From positions 1-64,000 of the forward strand of contig NZ_JACCCY010000003.1 in the NCBI RefSeq assembly GCF_013409575.1: a stretch of 64,000 bases of DNA. Direction: 5' to 3'. Within the stretch, counting starts at the first letter, position 1, and the number at the start of each line of letters is the position of its first letter. A program made the translations under genes and the position numbers. The notes beneath the pieces are model-generated. The model was not told the origin of the DNA. It worked only from the letters and a program-made list of their open reading frames with translations, and did no database searches. This stretch comes from Macellibacteroides fermentans. Its GTDB lineage: Bacteria > Bacteroidota > Bacteroidia > Bacteroidales > Tannerellaceae. Below are positions 18,455-27,308 of this stretch, in pieces.

Positions 18455-19429
18455 ATGTATTCATTTAAAGAAACACTTAATAGAATAGAAAATGAAGTAT
18501 CCCAACTTCGTTTTTCCAGACACCCTCAATCCTTATATGCACCGATTGAATATATTCTTGAGATAGGGGGAAAGCGAATCAGGCCGGCACTTACACTTCT
18601 TGCCTGCAACCTATTTGACGAAGATGTTGATAAAGCAATACTACCAGCTCTGGGCATCGAGGTATTCCATAACTTCACTTTGCTGCATGACGATCTGATG
18701 GATCAGGCTGATAAAAGAAGAAACAGGCCTACCGTACATAAAGTATGGAATGCAAATACGGCAATCTTGTCTGGAGATGCCATGATGATCTATGCATACC
18801 AGCTGATTGCCGAAGCACCTTCAAAAAAATTAAGTGAGGTAATAAACTTATTTTCAAAAACGGCTCTCGAAATCTGCGAAGGTCAGCAGCTGGACATGGA
18901 ATTTGAAACAAGAGACGATGTTACAGTAGCAGAATATATCGAAATGATCCGGCTTAAAACAGCTGTTCTACTTGCTTGCAGCTTAAAACTTGGGGCGATA
19001 ATCGGAGGAGCTTCAGAGAAAGACGCATCTCTTCTTTATGATTTTGGAATTCAAATCGGTCTGGCTTTTCAACTTCAGGATGATCTGCTGGATGTATATG
19101 GCAACCCGGAAACATTTGGCAAAAACATAGGGGGTGATATCTTATGTAATAAAAAAACGTTTTTACTAACGAATGCCTATAAACTTGCAAACACGAATCA
19201 GTTGGATGAGTTAAACAGATGGATGAACAGCCGGGAATTTATTGCTTCAGAAAAAATTTCAGCCATTACCCAACTATATGATAAGATGGGAATCCGCAAA
19301 CTCACAGAAGAAAAAATACAGGATTTCTTTGCAAAAGGGATGGAAGCACTTGAATCGATAAGCGCAGAATCATCTAAAAAAGTAATTCTAAAAGAGGTTG
19401 CCAACAATCTTATGTTTAGAGAGGTATGA
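18455..19429 (+). CDS. Polyprenyl diphosphate synthase (trans, IspA/IspB family)
   Basis: The 324-residue enzyme condenses IPP with allylic diphosphates to build linear isoprenoids. The first aspartate-rich motif is DDLMD at residues 79-83 in FTLLHDDLMDQADKRR, and the second is DDLLD in FQLQDDLLDVYGN. GGKRIRP binds IPP. The length fits a long-chain synthase making the side chain of menaquinone, which the NDH-2 in this window could use, but chain length cannot be set from sequence. Its stop codon overlaps the start of tatD by 4 bases (ATGA), so translation is probably coupled. Confidence 0.93.
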   Translation: MYSFKETLNRIENEVSQLRFSRHPQSLYAPIEYILEIGGKRIRPALTLLACNLFDEDVDKAILPALGIEVFHNFTLLHDDLMDQADKRRNRPTVHKVWNANTAILSGDAMMIYAYQLIAEAPSKKLSEVINLFSKTALEICEGQQLDMEFETRDDVTVAEYIEMIRLKTAVLLACSLKLGAIIGGASEKDASLLYDFGIQIGLAFQLQDDLLDVYGNPETFGKNIGGDILCNKKTFLLTNAYKLANTNQLDELNRWMNSREFIASEKISAITQLYDKMGIRKLTEEKIQDFFAKGMEALESISAESSKKVILKEVANNLMFREV

Positions 19430-20205
19430 ATCTGATAGATACCCACAGCCACTTATATGCTGAAGAGTTTGATGAAAACAGAGATCTTTTGATTCATGAA
19501 GCTATAGAATCCGGGATAGATAAGATATTACTTCCCAATATTGATTCGACATCAATTGATCGCATGTTTTCTCTCTGCGACGCTTATACCGGCTTTGTAT
19601 TTCCTATGATGGGGCTTCATCCAACTAGTGTTGATTGCAACTATGAAAAAGAATTGGAACAAATTCAGTCTTTATTAGAGATAAGAGAATACTGTGCGAT
19701 TGGAGAAATAGGAATAGATCTCTACTGGGATAAAACCTACCTGAAAGAACAAGAAATTGTTTTTGAGGAGCAGCTGCGTTGGGCTGTAAAAATGAATTTA
19801 CCGGTAGCGATACATACAAGAGAAGCATTTCCCGAAGTTTTACAATGTATCCACAATGTTGGTAACGACAAGCTGAGCGGGGTATTTCACAGCTTCACCG
19901 GAAATGAAAAAGAGTTAGACGCCGTTCTGGAGTTAAATAACTTTAAAATTGGCATCAATGGAGTGGTAACCTATAAAAATTCCACATTACGGGAAGTCTT
20001 AAAAAGAACCTCTATAGATAAAATTGTATTAGAAACAGATGCACCCTATTTGCCTCCGGTACCCTACAGAGGAAAAACCAATCTTCCAATATACATTTGG
20101 AAGACAGCCGAAAAAATTGCAGAGATTTTTGGATTAAGTGTTAAAGAAACTGTAGAAATTACCAGAAACAACACATTGGAATTATTTAAAATAGTTAATA
20201 AATAA
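19426..20205 (+). CDS. tatD: TatD family metal-dependent DNase/hydrolase
   Basis: This 259-residue TIM-barrel metalloenzyme begins MNLIDTHSHLY with the HxH metal motif at His7 and His9. Further ligands are in IGEIGIDLYWD, VAIHTREAF, GVFHSFTG and LETDAPYLPP. TatD proteins are Mg-dependent 3'-5' exonucleases linked to DNA repair and quality control. The start overlaps the stop of the polyprenyl synthase by 4 bases. The function is general for the family, and nothing here suggests a special role. Confidence 0.94.
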   Translation: MNLIDTHSHLYAEEFDENRDLLIHEAIESGIDKILLPNIDSTSIDRMFSLCDAYTGFVFPMMGLHPTSVDCNYEKELEQIQSLLEIREYCAIGEIGIDLYWDKTYLKEQEIVFEEQLRWAVKMNLPVAIHTREAFPEVLQCIHNVGNDKLSGVFHSFTGNEKELDAVLELNNFKIGINGVVTYKNSTLREVLKRTSIDKIVLETDAPYLPPVPYRGKTNLPIYIWKTAEKIAEIFGLSVKETVEITRNNTLELFKIVNK

Positions 20206-20220
20206 TGGCTCTGATTTATT

Positions 20221-20251
20221 TTGAGGGCTTATTTAAAATTATTGCCCTCAA
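20221..20251 (+). terminator. Hairpin after tatD
   Basis: TTGAGGGC and GCCCTCAA form an 8-bp perfect stem around a 15-base AT-rich loop, with only a short T-rich tail. It is probably a weak terminator. Confidence 0.5.
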
Positions 20252-20363
20252 TGTTGTTGATATATCAAGCAAAAACTTTAGATTTGTGCGCTCATTCATT
20301 TGCAGATGAGATTTTTTTTGTAATTTGCGCTCGTTTTGAGGATAGGGAGCTTGCGTTTGTATT

Positions 20364-20451
20364 GGAGAGATGCTCGAGTGGTTGAAGAGGCACGCCTGGA
20401 AAGCGTGTATACGCCTAAAGCGTATCGCGGGTTCGAATCCCGCTCTCTCCG
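20364..20451 (+). tRNA. tRNA-Ser (anticodon GGA)
   Basis: The acceptor stem GGAGAGA/TCTCTCC pairs perfectly. The anticodon arm is CACGC-CTGGAAA-GCGTG with anticodon GGA at 20398-20400, reading UCC and UCU. A long variable arm (about 16 bases) marks it as class II. The T-arm GCGGGTTCGAATCCCGC is intact. The discriminator is G and CCA is not encoded. Confidence 0.97.
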
Positions 20452-20526
20452 CATAATATCATGAATTATTAAAAACAAAAACAAAAATAAATAAGAGAAT
20501 TATTAATCTTAAAAATTAAACACACA

Positions 20527-21294
20527 ATGAAGAAGTTATTTGCAATTATCGCATTCTTGGGTTTATTTACCCTGGGTATCTCTAATGCAGCAATGGCGCA
20601 GGATGAAGCTGCTCCTCAGACTGAACAAGCTGCTGACCAGTCAGCTGTTGAAGGTGGTATCCACAAGGCTTTAAAAACAAAATTTATTGAAGGTGGTGCC
20701 GACTTTATGAGCTTGGTTGCTATCGCTCTTATCTTTGGTTTGGCTTTTAGCTTGGAAAGAATTATCTATCTTAGTTTAGCTGATACAAACCCTTCAAAAT
20801 TACTTAAGAAAATCGAAGAAGCTCTTGAAAAAGGTGATGTAGAAGGTGCAAAAACAATTGCTCGTGAAACAAGAGGACCAATTGCGTCTATTGCTTATCA
20901 AGGATTAATGAGAATCGACCAAGGTGTTGATATCGTTGAAAAGTCAATCATTTCATACGGTGGTGTACAAGGTGGTTTGCTTGAAAAGAACCTTTCTTGG
21001 ATTACATTGTTTATTGCTATGGCTCCATCATTAGGTTTCTTGGGTACAGTAGTAGGTATGGTTATGGCTTTCGATAAAATCCAACAAGTAGGTGATATCA
21101 GCCCAACGGTTGTAGCAGGTGGTATGAAAGTGGCTTTGATCACAACAATCGGTGGTCTTATCGTTGCTTTGATTCTTCAGGTATTCTACAACTATTTGTT
21201 GAGCAAATTGGAAGGTATTTTGAACAAGATGGAAGATGCATCAATCACTTTGATTGACCTTGTTATTAAATACAACTTAAAATTCAAAAAATAA
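20527..21294 (+). CDS. exbB: ExbB/TolQ/MotA-type proton channel protein with signal peptide
   Basis: This 255-residue protein has an N-terminal signal peptide cleaved near AMA-QDE (residues 1-24), a short acidic periplasmic segment, and three membrane helices at about 58-82, 150-175 and 195-220 with the family core around APSLGFLGTVVGMV. It forms the proton-conducting pentamer that drives TonB or TolA. The leader peptide is common in Bacteroidetes ExbB but absent from E. coli ExbB. It heads a compact operon with a 4-TM protein and two exbD genes. The nearest promoter-like sequence lies before tRNA-Ser, so read-through from the tRNA is possible. Confidence 0.94.
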   Translation: MKKLFAIIAFLGLFTLGISNAAMAQDEAAPQTEQAADQSAVEGGIHKALKTKFIEGGADFMSLVAIALIFGLAFSLERIIYLSLADTNPSKLLKKIEEALEKGDVEGAKTIARETRGPIASIAYQGLMRIDQGVDIVEKSIISYGGVQGGLLEKNLSWITLFIAMAPSLGFLGTVVGMVMAFDKIQQVGDISPTVVAGGMKVALITTIGGLIVALILQVFYNYLLSKLEGILNKMEDASITLIDLVIKYNLKFKK

Positions 21295-21301
21295 TTAAAC
21301 C

Positions 21302-21772
21302 ATGTCAGTTACTAAAATTAGAAAAACATCAAGCTGGACGTTATTAGCTGTATCGCTAATATCCCTTCTTGTTTTGGGGATTTACTATTTTGGTGGGGTT
21401 GTAGATCCTGCAGCTGAAATGGTAGAACCTGTATATACAAGCTTGCTTTTAAATTGGATTTATGCAATTTTTGCAGCTACATTGGTAGCTTTAGCAGTAT
21501 TTGCATTGTGGGACATAGCATCTCTTGTACAACATGATCCAAAATCGGCTATTATGCCTTTAGGAATTTTAGCTGTATCAGCTGCAATTCTTATCATATC
21601 TTATTCTATGGGAGACGGAACTCTTCTTAATCTTGTAGGATATGATGGAGAACATAATACTGATTTCTGGTTGAAACTAACAGATATGTGGTTATTTACC
21701 ACTTATATTTTGATTGCATTAATCTTGGTTTCATTATCTTATTTTTCAATCAAGAAAGTTTTAAGTAGATAA
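21302..21772 (+). CDS. Conserved four-helix membrane protein of unknown function in the exb operon
   Basis: The 156-residue product has four hydrophobic segments: about 13-32, 48-70, 80-100 and 130-152. It has short charged loops and no recognised domain. It lies 8 bases after exbB and 35 bases before exbD, so it must be co-expressed with the Ton motor. Its size and topology suggest an accessory membrane subunit, but I do not recognise a function. The loop between helices 3 and 4 carries the acidic sequence GYDGEHNTDFW. Confidence 0.85.
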   Translation: MSVTKIRKTSSWTLLAVSLISLLVLGIYYFGGVVDPAAEMVEPVYTSLLLNWIYAIFAATLVALAVFALWDIASLVQHDPKSAIMPLGILAVSAAILIISYSMGDGTLLNLVGYDGEHNTDFWLKLTDMWLFTTYILIALILVSLSYFSIKKVLSR

Positions 21773-21807
21773 ATTAGTAATAAGAATTAATAAACAACAA
21801 AAACAGT

Positions 21808-22398
21808 ATGGCTAGAAGAAAAAGAAAAGCTCCATCAATTAACAGCTCTTCATCTGCCGACATCGCTTTCATGTTGCTTATCTTTTTCCTTATTACTACT
21901 TCAATGGATACAGACCGTGGTTTGGCAAGACGTTTGCCACCTCCAGTACCCAAAGAACAAAAGGACCAGGATGTTGATATTAAAAAAAGAAATCTGCTTG
22001 TAGTACTGATTAACAGTAACAACCAAATTCTTTGCGGCGATCAATACGTCGATATCAAGCAATTGAAAGACCTTGTTAAAGAATTCGTTCAGAATCCTTT
22101 TAACGATGAGCATAAACCGGAAAAGGTTGAAGAAGATGTTCCATTCTTTGGAAAAGTAATGATTACTAAGAACCACATCATATCCTTGCAGAATGACCGT
22201 GGAACAGAGTATCAAGCATATATCGATGTTCAAAATGAGTTGGCGAGAGCTTATAACGAATTAAGAAATGAGATATCCAAAGAAAAGTTTGGAAAGTTAT
22301 TTGAAGCTTTGACAGAAGAACAACAAGACGCTGTAATTCAGATTTATCCACAAAAGATATCTGAAGCAGAGCCTAAAAATTATGGAGATAAAAAGTAA
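21808..22398 (+). CDS. exbD: ExbD/TolR-type biopolymer transport protein, first copy
   Basis: The 196-residue protein has a short basic cytoplasmic N-terminus (MARRKRK), one helix at about 17-33, and a periplasmic domain. The proton-carrying aspartate of ExbD corresponds to Asp18 in SSADIAFMLLIFFL. The periplasmic part is longer than in E. coli ExbD (about 140 residues) and contains an insertion around residues 90-160. The stop codon overlaps the ATG of the next exbD by one base. Confidence 0.93.
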   Translation: MARRKRKAPSINSSSSADIAFMLLIFFLITTSMDTDRGLARRLPPPVPKEQKDQDVDIKKRNLLVVLINSNNQILCGDQYVDIKQLKDLVKEFVQNPFNDEHKPEKVEEDVPFFGKVMITKNHIISLQNDRGTEYQAYIDVQNELARAYNELRNEISKEKFGKLFEALTEEQQDAVIQIYPQKISEAEPKNYGDKK

Positions 22399-22865
22399 TG
22401 GGAAAGTTTAGTAACGCAGGCGGTCGCGAGATGCCTGAATTGAATACATCATCATTACCTGACTTAGTATTTGCTTTCTTGTTCTTTATCATGATGGTAA
22501 CATCAATGCGTGAAGTAACTTTGAAAGTGGTATTTAAGGCTCCACAAGCAACTGAGCTTCAAAAGCTGGAAAAAAAGTCATTGGTAACATTTATTTATGT
22601 TGGAAAACCCACTCAGGAATTGAGAGGAAAATTAGGTTCTGAAACACGTATTCAGTTAAATGATCAGTTTGCTGAAACATCGGAAATTCAGGATTACATT
22701 GCTCAGGAAAAGTCAAGTATGAAAGAAGAGGATGCCCCCTTTATGACAGTGTCTATTAAGGCAGACAAAGAAACAAAAATGGGTGTTATCACAGATGTAA
22801 AACAGGCTCTTCGTGAAGCATATGCATTAAAGATCAACTACTCTGCAGGTTTGAAAGTAGACTAA
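22398..22865 (+). CDS. exbD: ExbD/TolR-type biopolymer transport protein, second copy
   Basis: The 155-residue protein resembles the first ExbD. Its helix is at about 21-37 with the key aspartate at Asp22 (SLPDLVFAFLFFI). The N-terminus lacks the basic cluster and the periplasmic part is shorter. Two different ExbD chains in one operon suggest a mixed ExbD dimer, as ExbD works as a dimer in known motors. The one-base stop/start overlap implies translational coupling. A strong terminator ends the operon. Confidence 0.93.
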   Translation: MGKFSNAGGREMPELNTSSLPDLVFAFLFFIMMVTSMREVTLKVVFKAPQATELQKLEKKSLVTFIYVGKPTQELRGKLGSETRIQLNDQFAETSEIQDYIAQEKSSMKEEDAPFMTVSIKADKETKMGVITDVKQALREAYALKINYSAGLKVD

Positions 22866-22887
22866 AAGAGAAGTATTATATTATAGA

Positions 22888-22922
22888 AAAGAGCCGGATT
22901 TTAAAATCCGGCTCTTTTTTTA
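22888..22922. terminator. Terminator ending the exb operon
   Basis: GAGCCGGATTTT and AAAATCCGGCTC form a 12-bp stem with almost no loop, followed by seven T. It may also serve the convergent GNAT gene. Confidence 0.93.
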
Positions 22923-23468
22923 TTAACTCCATCTATATACATGTTTATATATAGTCTGTTTAATTGTTTCGAGATCGATTGAATCATCGTAACCGAAAGT
23001 CATAAATGCCATTGGTAACATTGGATCTTGGGGCCTGTATGGGGGTTGCTTATAAGGGAACGAATGGTAATGAAAACCATTTCTTTTATAGAATGAAATC
23101 CGGCTGATTTTAATCCTATCCAGAGGAGGTTCGACTTCCAGAACAACCATTCTTTTTAAATTCTGCAGAAACAGCGACAAAGCCTTACCACCATATCCCC
23201 CGTTGCGATGCTTTTCGTCAATAGCAAAATGCTCTATATAAACAAATGAGTCAAAATCCCACCAGGTAATAAAACCCACATATTTATCTGAATGCATTAT
23301 AAGCTCCAAATTAAATCTTTTTTCACTACGAAGCAAATAGACCACATCAACAAAATCCCGACGTTCTACAAGCGGAAAAGCATCATTATACGTCAACTCT
23401 ACCTGCCTTACTATTTCTTCATTAGAATCCGGCAAATACTTACAAACTATAAGACTCGAATCACTCAT
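22923..23468 (-). CDS. GNAT family N-acetyltransferase
   Basis: From the ATG at 23468 (MSDSSLIVCKYLPDSNEE) the protein has 181 residues. The GNAT acetyl-CoA pocket is seen in IEHFAIDEKHRNGGYGGKAL, corresponding to motif A with R/Q-x-x-G-x-G/A. It ends in a pattern typical of small-molecule acetyltransferases (FYKRNGFHYH). An in-frame ATG at 23528 adds 20 residues, but a TATCTTTTG promoter-like sequence lies in between, so the shorter start is preferred. The substrate is unknown. Confidence 0.87.
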   Translation of the reverse strand: MSDSSLIVCKYLPDSNEEIVRQVELTYNDAFPLVERRDFVDVVYLLRSEKRFNLELIMHSDKYVGFITWWDFDSFVYIEHFAIDEKHRNGGYGGKALSLFLQNLKRMVVLEVEPPLDRIKISRISFYKRNGFHYHSFPYKQPPYRPQDPMLPMAFMTFGYDDSIDLETIKQTIYKHVYRWS

Positions 23469-23554
23469 TCCAGGTTTAATTAATTTTTCAACAACAAAAG
23501 ATATCAATATAAATTTATTTTCACACAAAATATAAATACTAACAGAAATTTCTT

Positions 23555-23562
23555 TACTTTTG
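23555..23562 (+). promoter_or_regulatory. -7 promoter box for the Lrp-type gene
   Basis: TACTTTTG is an exact TAnnTTTG match 48 bases before the start at 23611. Confidence 0.5.
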
Positions 23563-23610
23563 TATTAAAATGTAAGAAACAGTTTTCAATTCAGACAAAT
23601 ATACAACAAT

Positions 23611-24084
23611 ATGGCACATCATCAACTTGGCGAACTTGACGAAAAAATATTAAAACTAATTATTGGCAATGCACGTATGCCTTTTTTGGAAGTCGCCAGA
23701 GAATGTAATGTATCCGGTGCAGCTATACATCAAAGGATACAGAAGCTCACAAACCTGGGAGTTATAAAAGGGTCTGAATTTATTGTTGACAACACAAAGG
23801 TTGGTTACGAGACTTGCGCTTACATGGGACTTTACCTGAAAACACCCGGACAATTCCCATCGGTTACAGAAGCTCTTAAACAAATACCTGAAGTTGTAGA
23901 ATGTCACTACACTACAGGACAGTATGACTTGTTTATCAAGATATATGCTAAAAACAATCAGCACCTGCTAAACATTATTCACAACAAGCTCCAACCGCTG
24001 GGTCTGGCTCGTACGGAGACTTTAATATCCTTTAAAGAGGCCTTCAAACGACAGATCCCCATCGAAATAGATTACGAAGATTAA
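23611..24084 (+). CDS. Lrp/AsnC family transcriptional regulator
   Basis: The 157-residue protein has an N-terminal winged helix (about 5-60, with the recognition region NVSGAAIHQRIQKLTNLGVI) and a C-terminal effector-binding AsnC domain (about 70-150) carrying the GQYDLFIKIYA strand. Lrp-type regulators form octamers and respond to amino acids, often controlling amino-acid metabolism. The gene stands next to asnS and in the same genome segment as asnA, but direct control of either is only a guess. It has its own promoter box and terminator. Confidence 0.93.
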   Translation: MAHHQLGELDEKILKLIIGNARMPFLEVARECNVSGAAIHQRIQKLTNLGVIKGSEFIVDNTKVGYETCAYMGLYLKTPGQFPSVTEALKQIPEVVECHYTTGQYDLFIKIYAKNNQHLLNIIHNKLQPLGLARTETLISFKEAFKRQIPIEIDYED

Positions 24085-24087
24085 ATA

Positions 24088-24126
24088 GAAAAGGTCCGGT
24101 TATCACAGGATAGCCGGACCTTTTTA
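24088..24126. terminator. Terminator after the Lrp-type gene
   Basis: AAAAGGTCCGG and CCGGACCTTTTT pair, extended by further pairs toward a small loop. It may also end asnS transcription from the other side. Confidence 0.9.
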
Positions 24127-24150
24127 TGTTACACCAGATGTAAGTCTGAA

Positions 24151-25557
24151 TTAAAATTCTGCTGTTTTTGGCGTACGGGGGAAAGGAATAACATCTCTGA
24201 TATTCGTCATTCCGGTTACGAAAAGCAGTAAACGTTCAAATCCTAATCCAAAGCCAGAGTGAGGAGCAGTTCCGAATCTACGGGTATCCATGTACCACCA
24301 GATATCTTTTTCAGGAACTCCCATTTCTTTTGCTCTGCGGGATAACTTTTCATAATCTTCCTCACGTTGTGAGCCTCCGATAATCTCTCCGATTTTGGGG
24401 AACAGTACATCCATAGCACGTACCGTTTTTCCATCTTCATTCTGTTTCATATAGAATGATTTGATTTCTTTTGGATAATCAGTAAGGATCACCGGCGATT
24501 TGAAATGATTCTCTACCAAATAGCGCTCGTGTTCGGCAGCAAGATCGGCTCCCCAATAGATCGGGTATTCGAACTTATGACCGTTTGCAACAGCCTCTTC
24601 CAATATCTTAACACCATCGGTATAGGTCAAACGAACGAAGCTATTCTTCAATACAAACTCCAATCGCTCGATAAGCTCTTTATCGTACATCTTGCTAAGG
24701 AATTCAATATCCTCTTTGCAATTGTCTAAAGCCCACTGAATACAATATTTGATGAAGTCTTCGGCCAACTGCATATTCTCTGCAATCTCATTGAAGGCAA
24801 CTTCAGGCTCGATCATCCAGAACTCGGCAAGGTGTCTGGGTGTATTTGAATTCTCTGCTCTGAAAGTAGGACCAAAAGTATAAATTGAACCTAACGACAT
24901 GGCAGCCAATTCACCCTCAAGCTGACCGGAAACAGTAAGGCTGGTCTGTTTGCCGAAGAAATCATTGTCATAAATAATAGAGCCTTCCTCATTCTTCTTC
25001 AAATCATACAGATTCAGGGTAGTTACCTGAAACATCTGTCCCGCTCCTTCACAATCAGAAGCTGTGATAATCGGGGTATGAAAATAAAAGAATCCTCTGT
25101 CATGGAAAAAACGGTGAATAGCAATCGCCATATGGTGACGAATACGAAATATCGCTCCGAAAGTATTTGTACGAGGACGCAAGTGCGCAATTTCTCTTAA
25201 AAACTCAAGCGAATGACCTTTCTTTTGCAAAGGATAAGTTGCAGGATCTGCCGTTCCGTAGATCAGAATTTCTTTTGCATGAATTTCGGCATTTTGTCCT
25301 TGTCCCTGCGACTCCACAAGCTCACCATTCACACTGATACATGCACCTGTTGTTATAGGCTTGAGATACTCTTCTCCAAAAAGATCAACATCAACAACAA
25401 TCTGAACATTATTAATTGTAGATCCATCATTCAAAGCTATAAAACTTACTTGCTTACTTCCACGGCGGGTACGTACCCATCCTTTCACGTTAACAGTCGT
25501 ACCAAAAGCCTCGCTTTTAAGTACATCTACAATTTTTGTTCTAACAATGGTTTCCAT
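24151..25557 (-). CDS. asnS: Asparaginyl-tRNA synthetase
   Basis: AsnS charges tRNA-Asn. The 468-residue class II synthetase has an N-terminal OB-fold (about 1-115, [20 protein letters not shown]), motif 2 around [21 protein letters not shown] and motif 3 [20 protein letters not shown] near the C-terminus. The sequence [12 protein letters not shown] is typical of AsnRS. Direct charging means this organism does not depend on the amidotransferase route for Asn-tRNA. It follows the rluB-like gene by 70 bases, with a hairpin between. Confidence 0.97.
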   Translation of the reverse strand: METIVRTKIVDVLKSEAFGTTVNVKGWVRTRRGSKQVSFIALNDGSTINNVQIVVDVDLFGEEYLKPITTGACISVNGELVESQGQGQNAEIHAKEILIYGTADPATYPLQKKGHSLEFLREIAHLRPRTNTFGAIFRIRHHMAIAIHRFFHDRGFFYFHTPIITASDCEGAGQMFQVTTLNLYDLKKNEEGSIIYDNDFFGKQTSLTVSGQLEGELAAMSLGSIYTFGPTFRAENSNTPRHLAEFWMIEPEVAFNEIAENMQLAEDFIKYCIQWALDNCKEDIEFLSKMYDKELIERLEFVLKNSFVRLTYTDGVKILEEAVANGHKFEYPIYWGADLAAEHERYLVENHFKSPVILTDYPKEIKSFYMKQNEDGKTVRAMDVLFPKIGEIIGGSQREEDYEKLSRRAKEMGVPEKDIWWYMDTRRFGTAPHSGFGLGFERLLLFVTGMTNIRDVIPFPRTPKTAEF

Positions 25558-25590
25558 TTTCTTCTTTTTTTCTAACGGTAATTAAACAAG

Positions 25591-25618
25591 ATAGCCGATT
25601 ATATCTCAAACCGGCTAT
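25591..25618 (-). terminator. Hairpin between the rluB-like gene and asnS
   Basis: ATAGCCG and CGGCTAT form a 7-bp stem with further partial pairing and a loop of about 12 bases. On the minus strand it is followed by CTTGTTTAATT, so termination would be modest. Confidence 0.45.
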
Positions 25619-25627
25619 GCCTGTATA

Positions 25628-27250
25628 TTATTCAAATGCACCCATTCGAAGTGCATTCACTTCTCTTTCGTTCAGGTAACGCCATTTTCCACGGCTCAGG
25701 TTCTTCTTGGTGAGACCGGCAAAATAAACACGGTCCAACTTCACCACATGATAACCCAGAGATTCGAAAATACGACGTACAATACGATTACGGCCTGAGT
25801 GAATTTCAATACCCACCTGGCTTTTATCTTCTTCACTTGCATAGCTAATTGCATCGGCGTGGATTTCTCCATCTTCCAACTCAATACCATTTGCAATTTT
25901 CTCCATATCTTCAATAGAAACATTCTTATCCAACCAAACATGATAAATCTTCTTCTTTTTGAAAGAAGGATGAGTAAGTTTGGAAGCCAGGTCGCCATCG
26001 TTAGTCAACAACAACACACCGGTTGTGTTTCTATCAAGACGTCCTACAGGATAAATACGCTCCTGACAAGCATTCTTAACCAAATCCATAACAGTTAAAC
26101 GTTCCTGAGGATCGTCAGACGTAGTTACACAGTTCTTTGGTTTGTTAAGCACGATATATACTTTGCTTTCAATCTGAACCTGCTTATCCTGGAACTCTAC
26201 CTTATCGGCACGTGTAATTTTGGTACCCAACTCGGTTACAACTACATCATTTACCTTTACTGCACCATTTTGAATAAAGTCGTCGGCCTCACGTCTTGAA
26301 CAAACACCGGCATTAGACAAGAACTTATTCAAACGGATCGGTTCGTTCGGATCTGCCAGCACTTCCTTATACTTAAGCTGCTTCTGGAAGTTATACTTAG
26401 CATTCGGATTATAATCGCTAGTACGTCTCTGCTGCGGACGGTTACCATAACCTCCACCGCGATTATTACCATAAGAAGGACGATTACCGCCAAATGAAGG
26501 TCTTCCTCCGCCGCGATTATCTCTGTTATCGTACGAATTTACGCGGGTATCACCTACACGCGGTCTTCTTTTCTTTATGCCGTCTGCCGTTGTATCACCC
26601 TCTGCTGCCGAAGCCGAATTAGGCACGGGTCTGGACGGTCTGTTGTCGAAATTAGGTCTCAACGGACGGTTAAACGGACGTTGTTCGTTACCATAGCCAC
26701 GGTCGTTGTTGCCATACGAAGGACGATTGCCGTACGACGGACGGTCATTGTTTCCGTAAGATGGACGGTTTCCATACGAACGGTCGTTGTTACCATACGA
26801 CGGACGATCATTGTTTCCGTAAGACGGACGATCGTTATTACCATAAGAGGGGCGTTCATTGTTACCATATGAAGGACGATTACCATATGAGGGTTTATTA
26901 TAACCTCCTTCTCTGTTGCCGTAAGACGGGCGATTATTACCATACGAAGGACGCGCATTGCCTCCGTCGCGATCTCCATAAGGACGAGTCGGACGTGACG
27001 GACGGTCGTTGTTTCCGTATGAATTCCAGTTTTCTCCATACGACGGACGATTGTCGTAAGATCTGTAACCTCCACGATCATCACGCTCGGGACGATTATA
27101 GGGTCTACGTTCATAGTTATTTCCCTCAGGTCTGTTGTAACCCTGATTGTAAGGTCTTCTTTCACCTTCCTGGTCTGTGTTTTCCCGTCTGATACTTGGA
27201 ATTATCTTTCTCGGACGCGGTTGAGATTCATCTCTTTCTTCTGTGCTCAT
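25628..27250 (-). CDS. RluB/RsuA-type rRNA pseudouridine synthase with long Y/G/N/R-rich N-terminal tail
   Basis: The C-terminal 240 residues of this 540-residue protein are a normal small-subunit-type pseudouridine synthase: an S4 RNA-binding domain (IRLNKFLSNAGVCSRREADDFI) and a catalytic domain with the key aspartate in YPVGRLDRNTTGVLLLT. It isomerises uridine in rRNA, probably 23S as RluB does. Residues about 15-295 are low complexity, built from repeats such as RPSYGNN and RPSYGNNDR with many Arg, Gly, Tyr and Asn and almost no hydrophobic residues except tyrosine. Such tails occur in Bacteroidetes RluB-like proteins and may bind RNA or condense. The stop is followed by a hairpin and asnS. 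Confidence 0.92.
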   Translation of the reverse strand: MSTEERDESQPRPRKIIPSIRRENTDQEGERRPYNQGYNRPEGNNYERRPYNRPERDDRGGYRSYDNRPSYGENWNSYGNNDRPSRPTRPYGDRDGGNARPSYGNNRPSYGNREGGYNKPSYGNRPSYGNNERPSYGNNDRPSYGNNDRPSYGNNDRSYGNRPSYGNNDRPSYGNRPSYGNNDRGYGNEQRPFNRPLRPNFDNRPSRPVPNSASAAEGDTTADGIKKRRPRVGDTRVNSYDNRDNRGGGRPSFGGNRPSYGNNRGGGYGNRPQQRRTSDYNPNAKYNFQKQLKYKEVLADPNEPIRLNKFLSNAGVCSRREADDFIQNGAVKVNDVVVTELGTKITRADKVEFQDKQVQIESKVYIVLNKPKNCVTTSDDPQERLTVMDLVKNACQERIYPVGRLDRNTTGVLLLTNDGDLASKLTHPSFKKKKIYHVWLDKNVSIEDMEKIANGIELEDGEIHADAISYASEEDKSQVGIEIHSGRNRIVRRIFESLGYHVVKLDRVYFAGLTKKNLSRGKWRYLNEREVNALRMGAFE

Positions 27251-27280
27251 TTGATATAATTGAATAATAAGTAATTACTA

Positions 27281-27296
27281 GCAACCTCACGGTTGC
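27281..27296 (-). terminator. Small hairpin between purB and the rluB-like gene
   Basis: GCAACC and GGTTGC form a 6-bp stem with a TCAC loop. There is no long T-run, so it could be an attenuating or processing structure rather than a terminator. Confidence 0.35.
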
Positions 27297-27308
27297 CCTT
27301 TGTTAACA

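Noticed and set aside
20296-20484. A 62-residue frame reading MRRERDSNPRYALGVYTLSR
   Set aside because: It is antisense to tRNA-Ser and reflects the tRNA sequence.
26659-27192. Long overlapping frames in other frames of the rluB-like gene (168 and 143 residues)
   Set aside because: They are shadows of the RPSYGNN codon repeats. Their composition (runs of R, T, V, M or H, Y, D) is repetitive and unlike real proteins.
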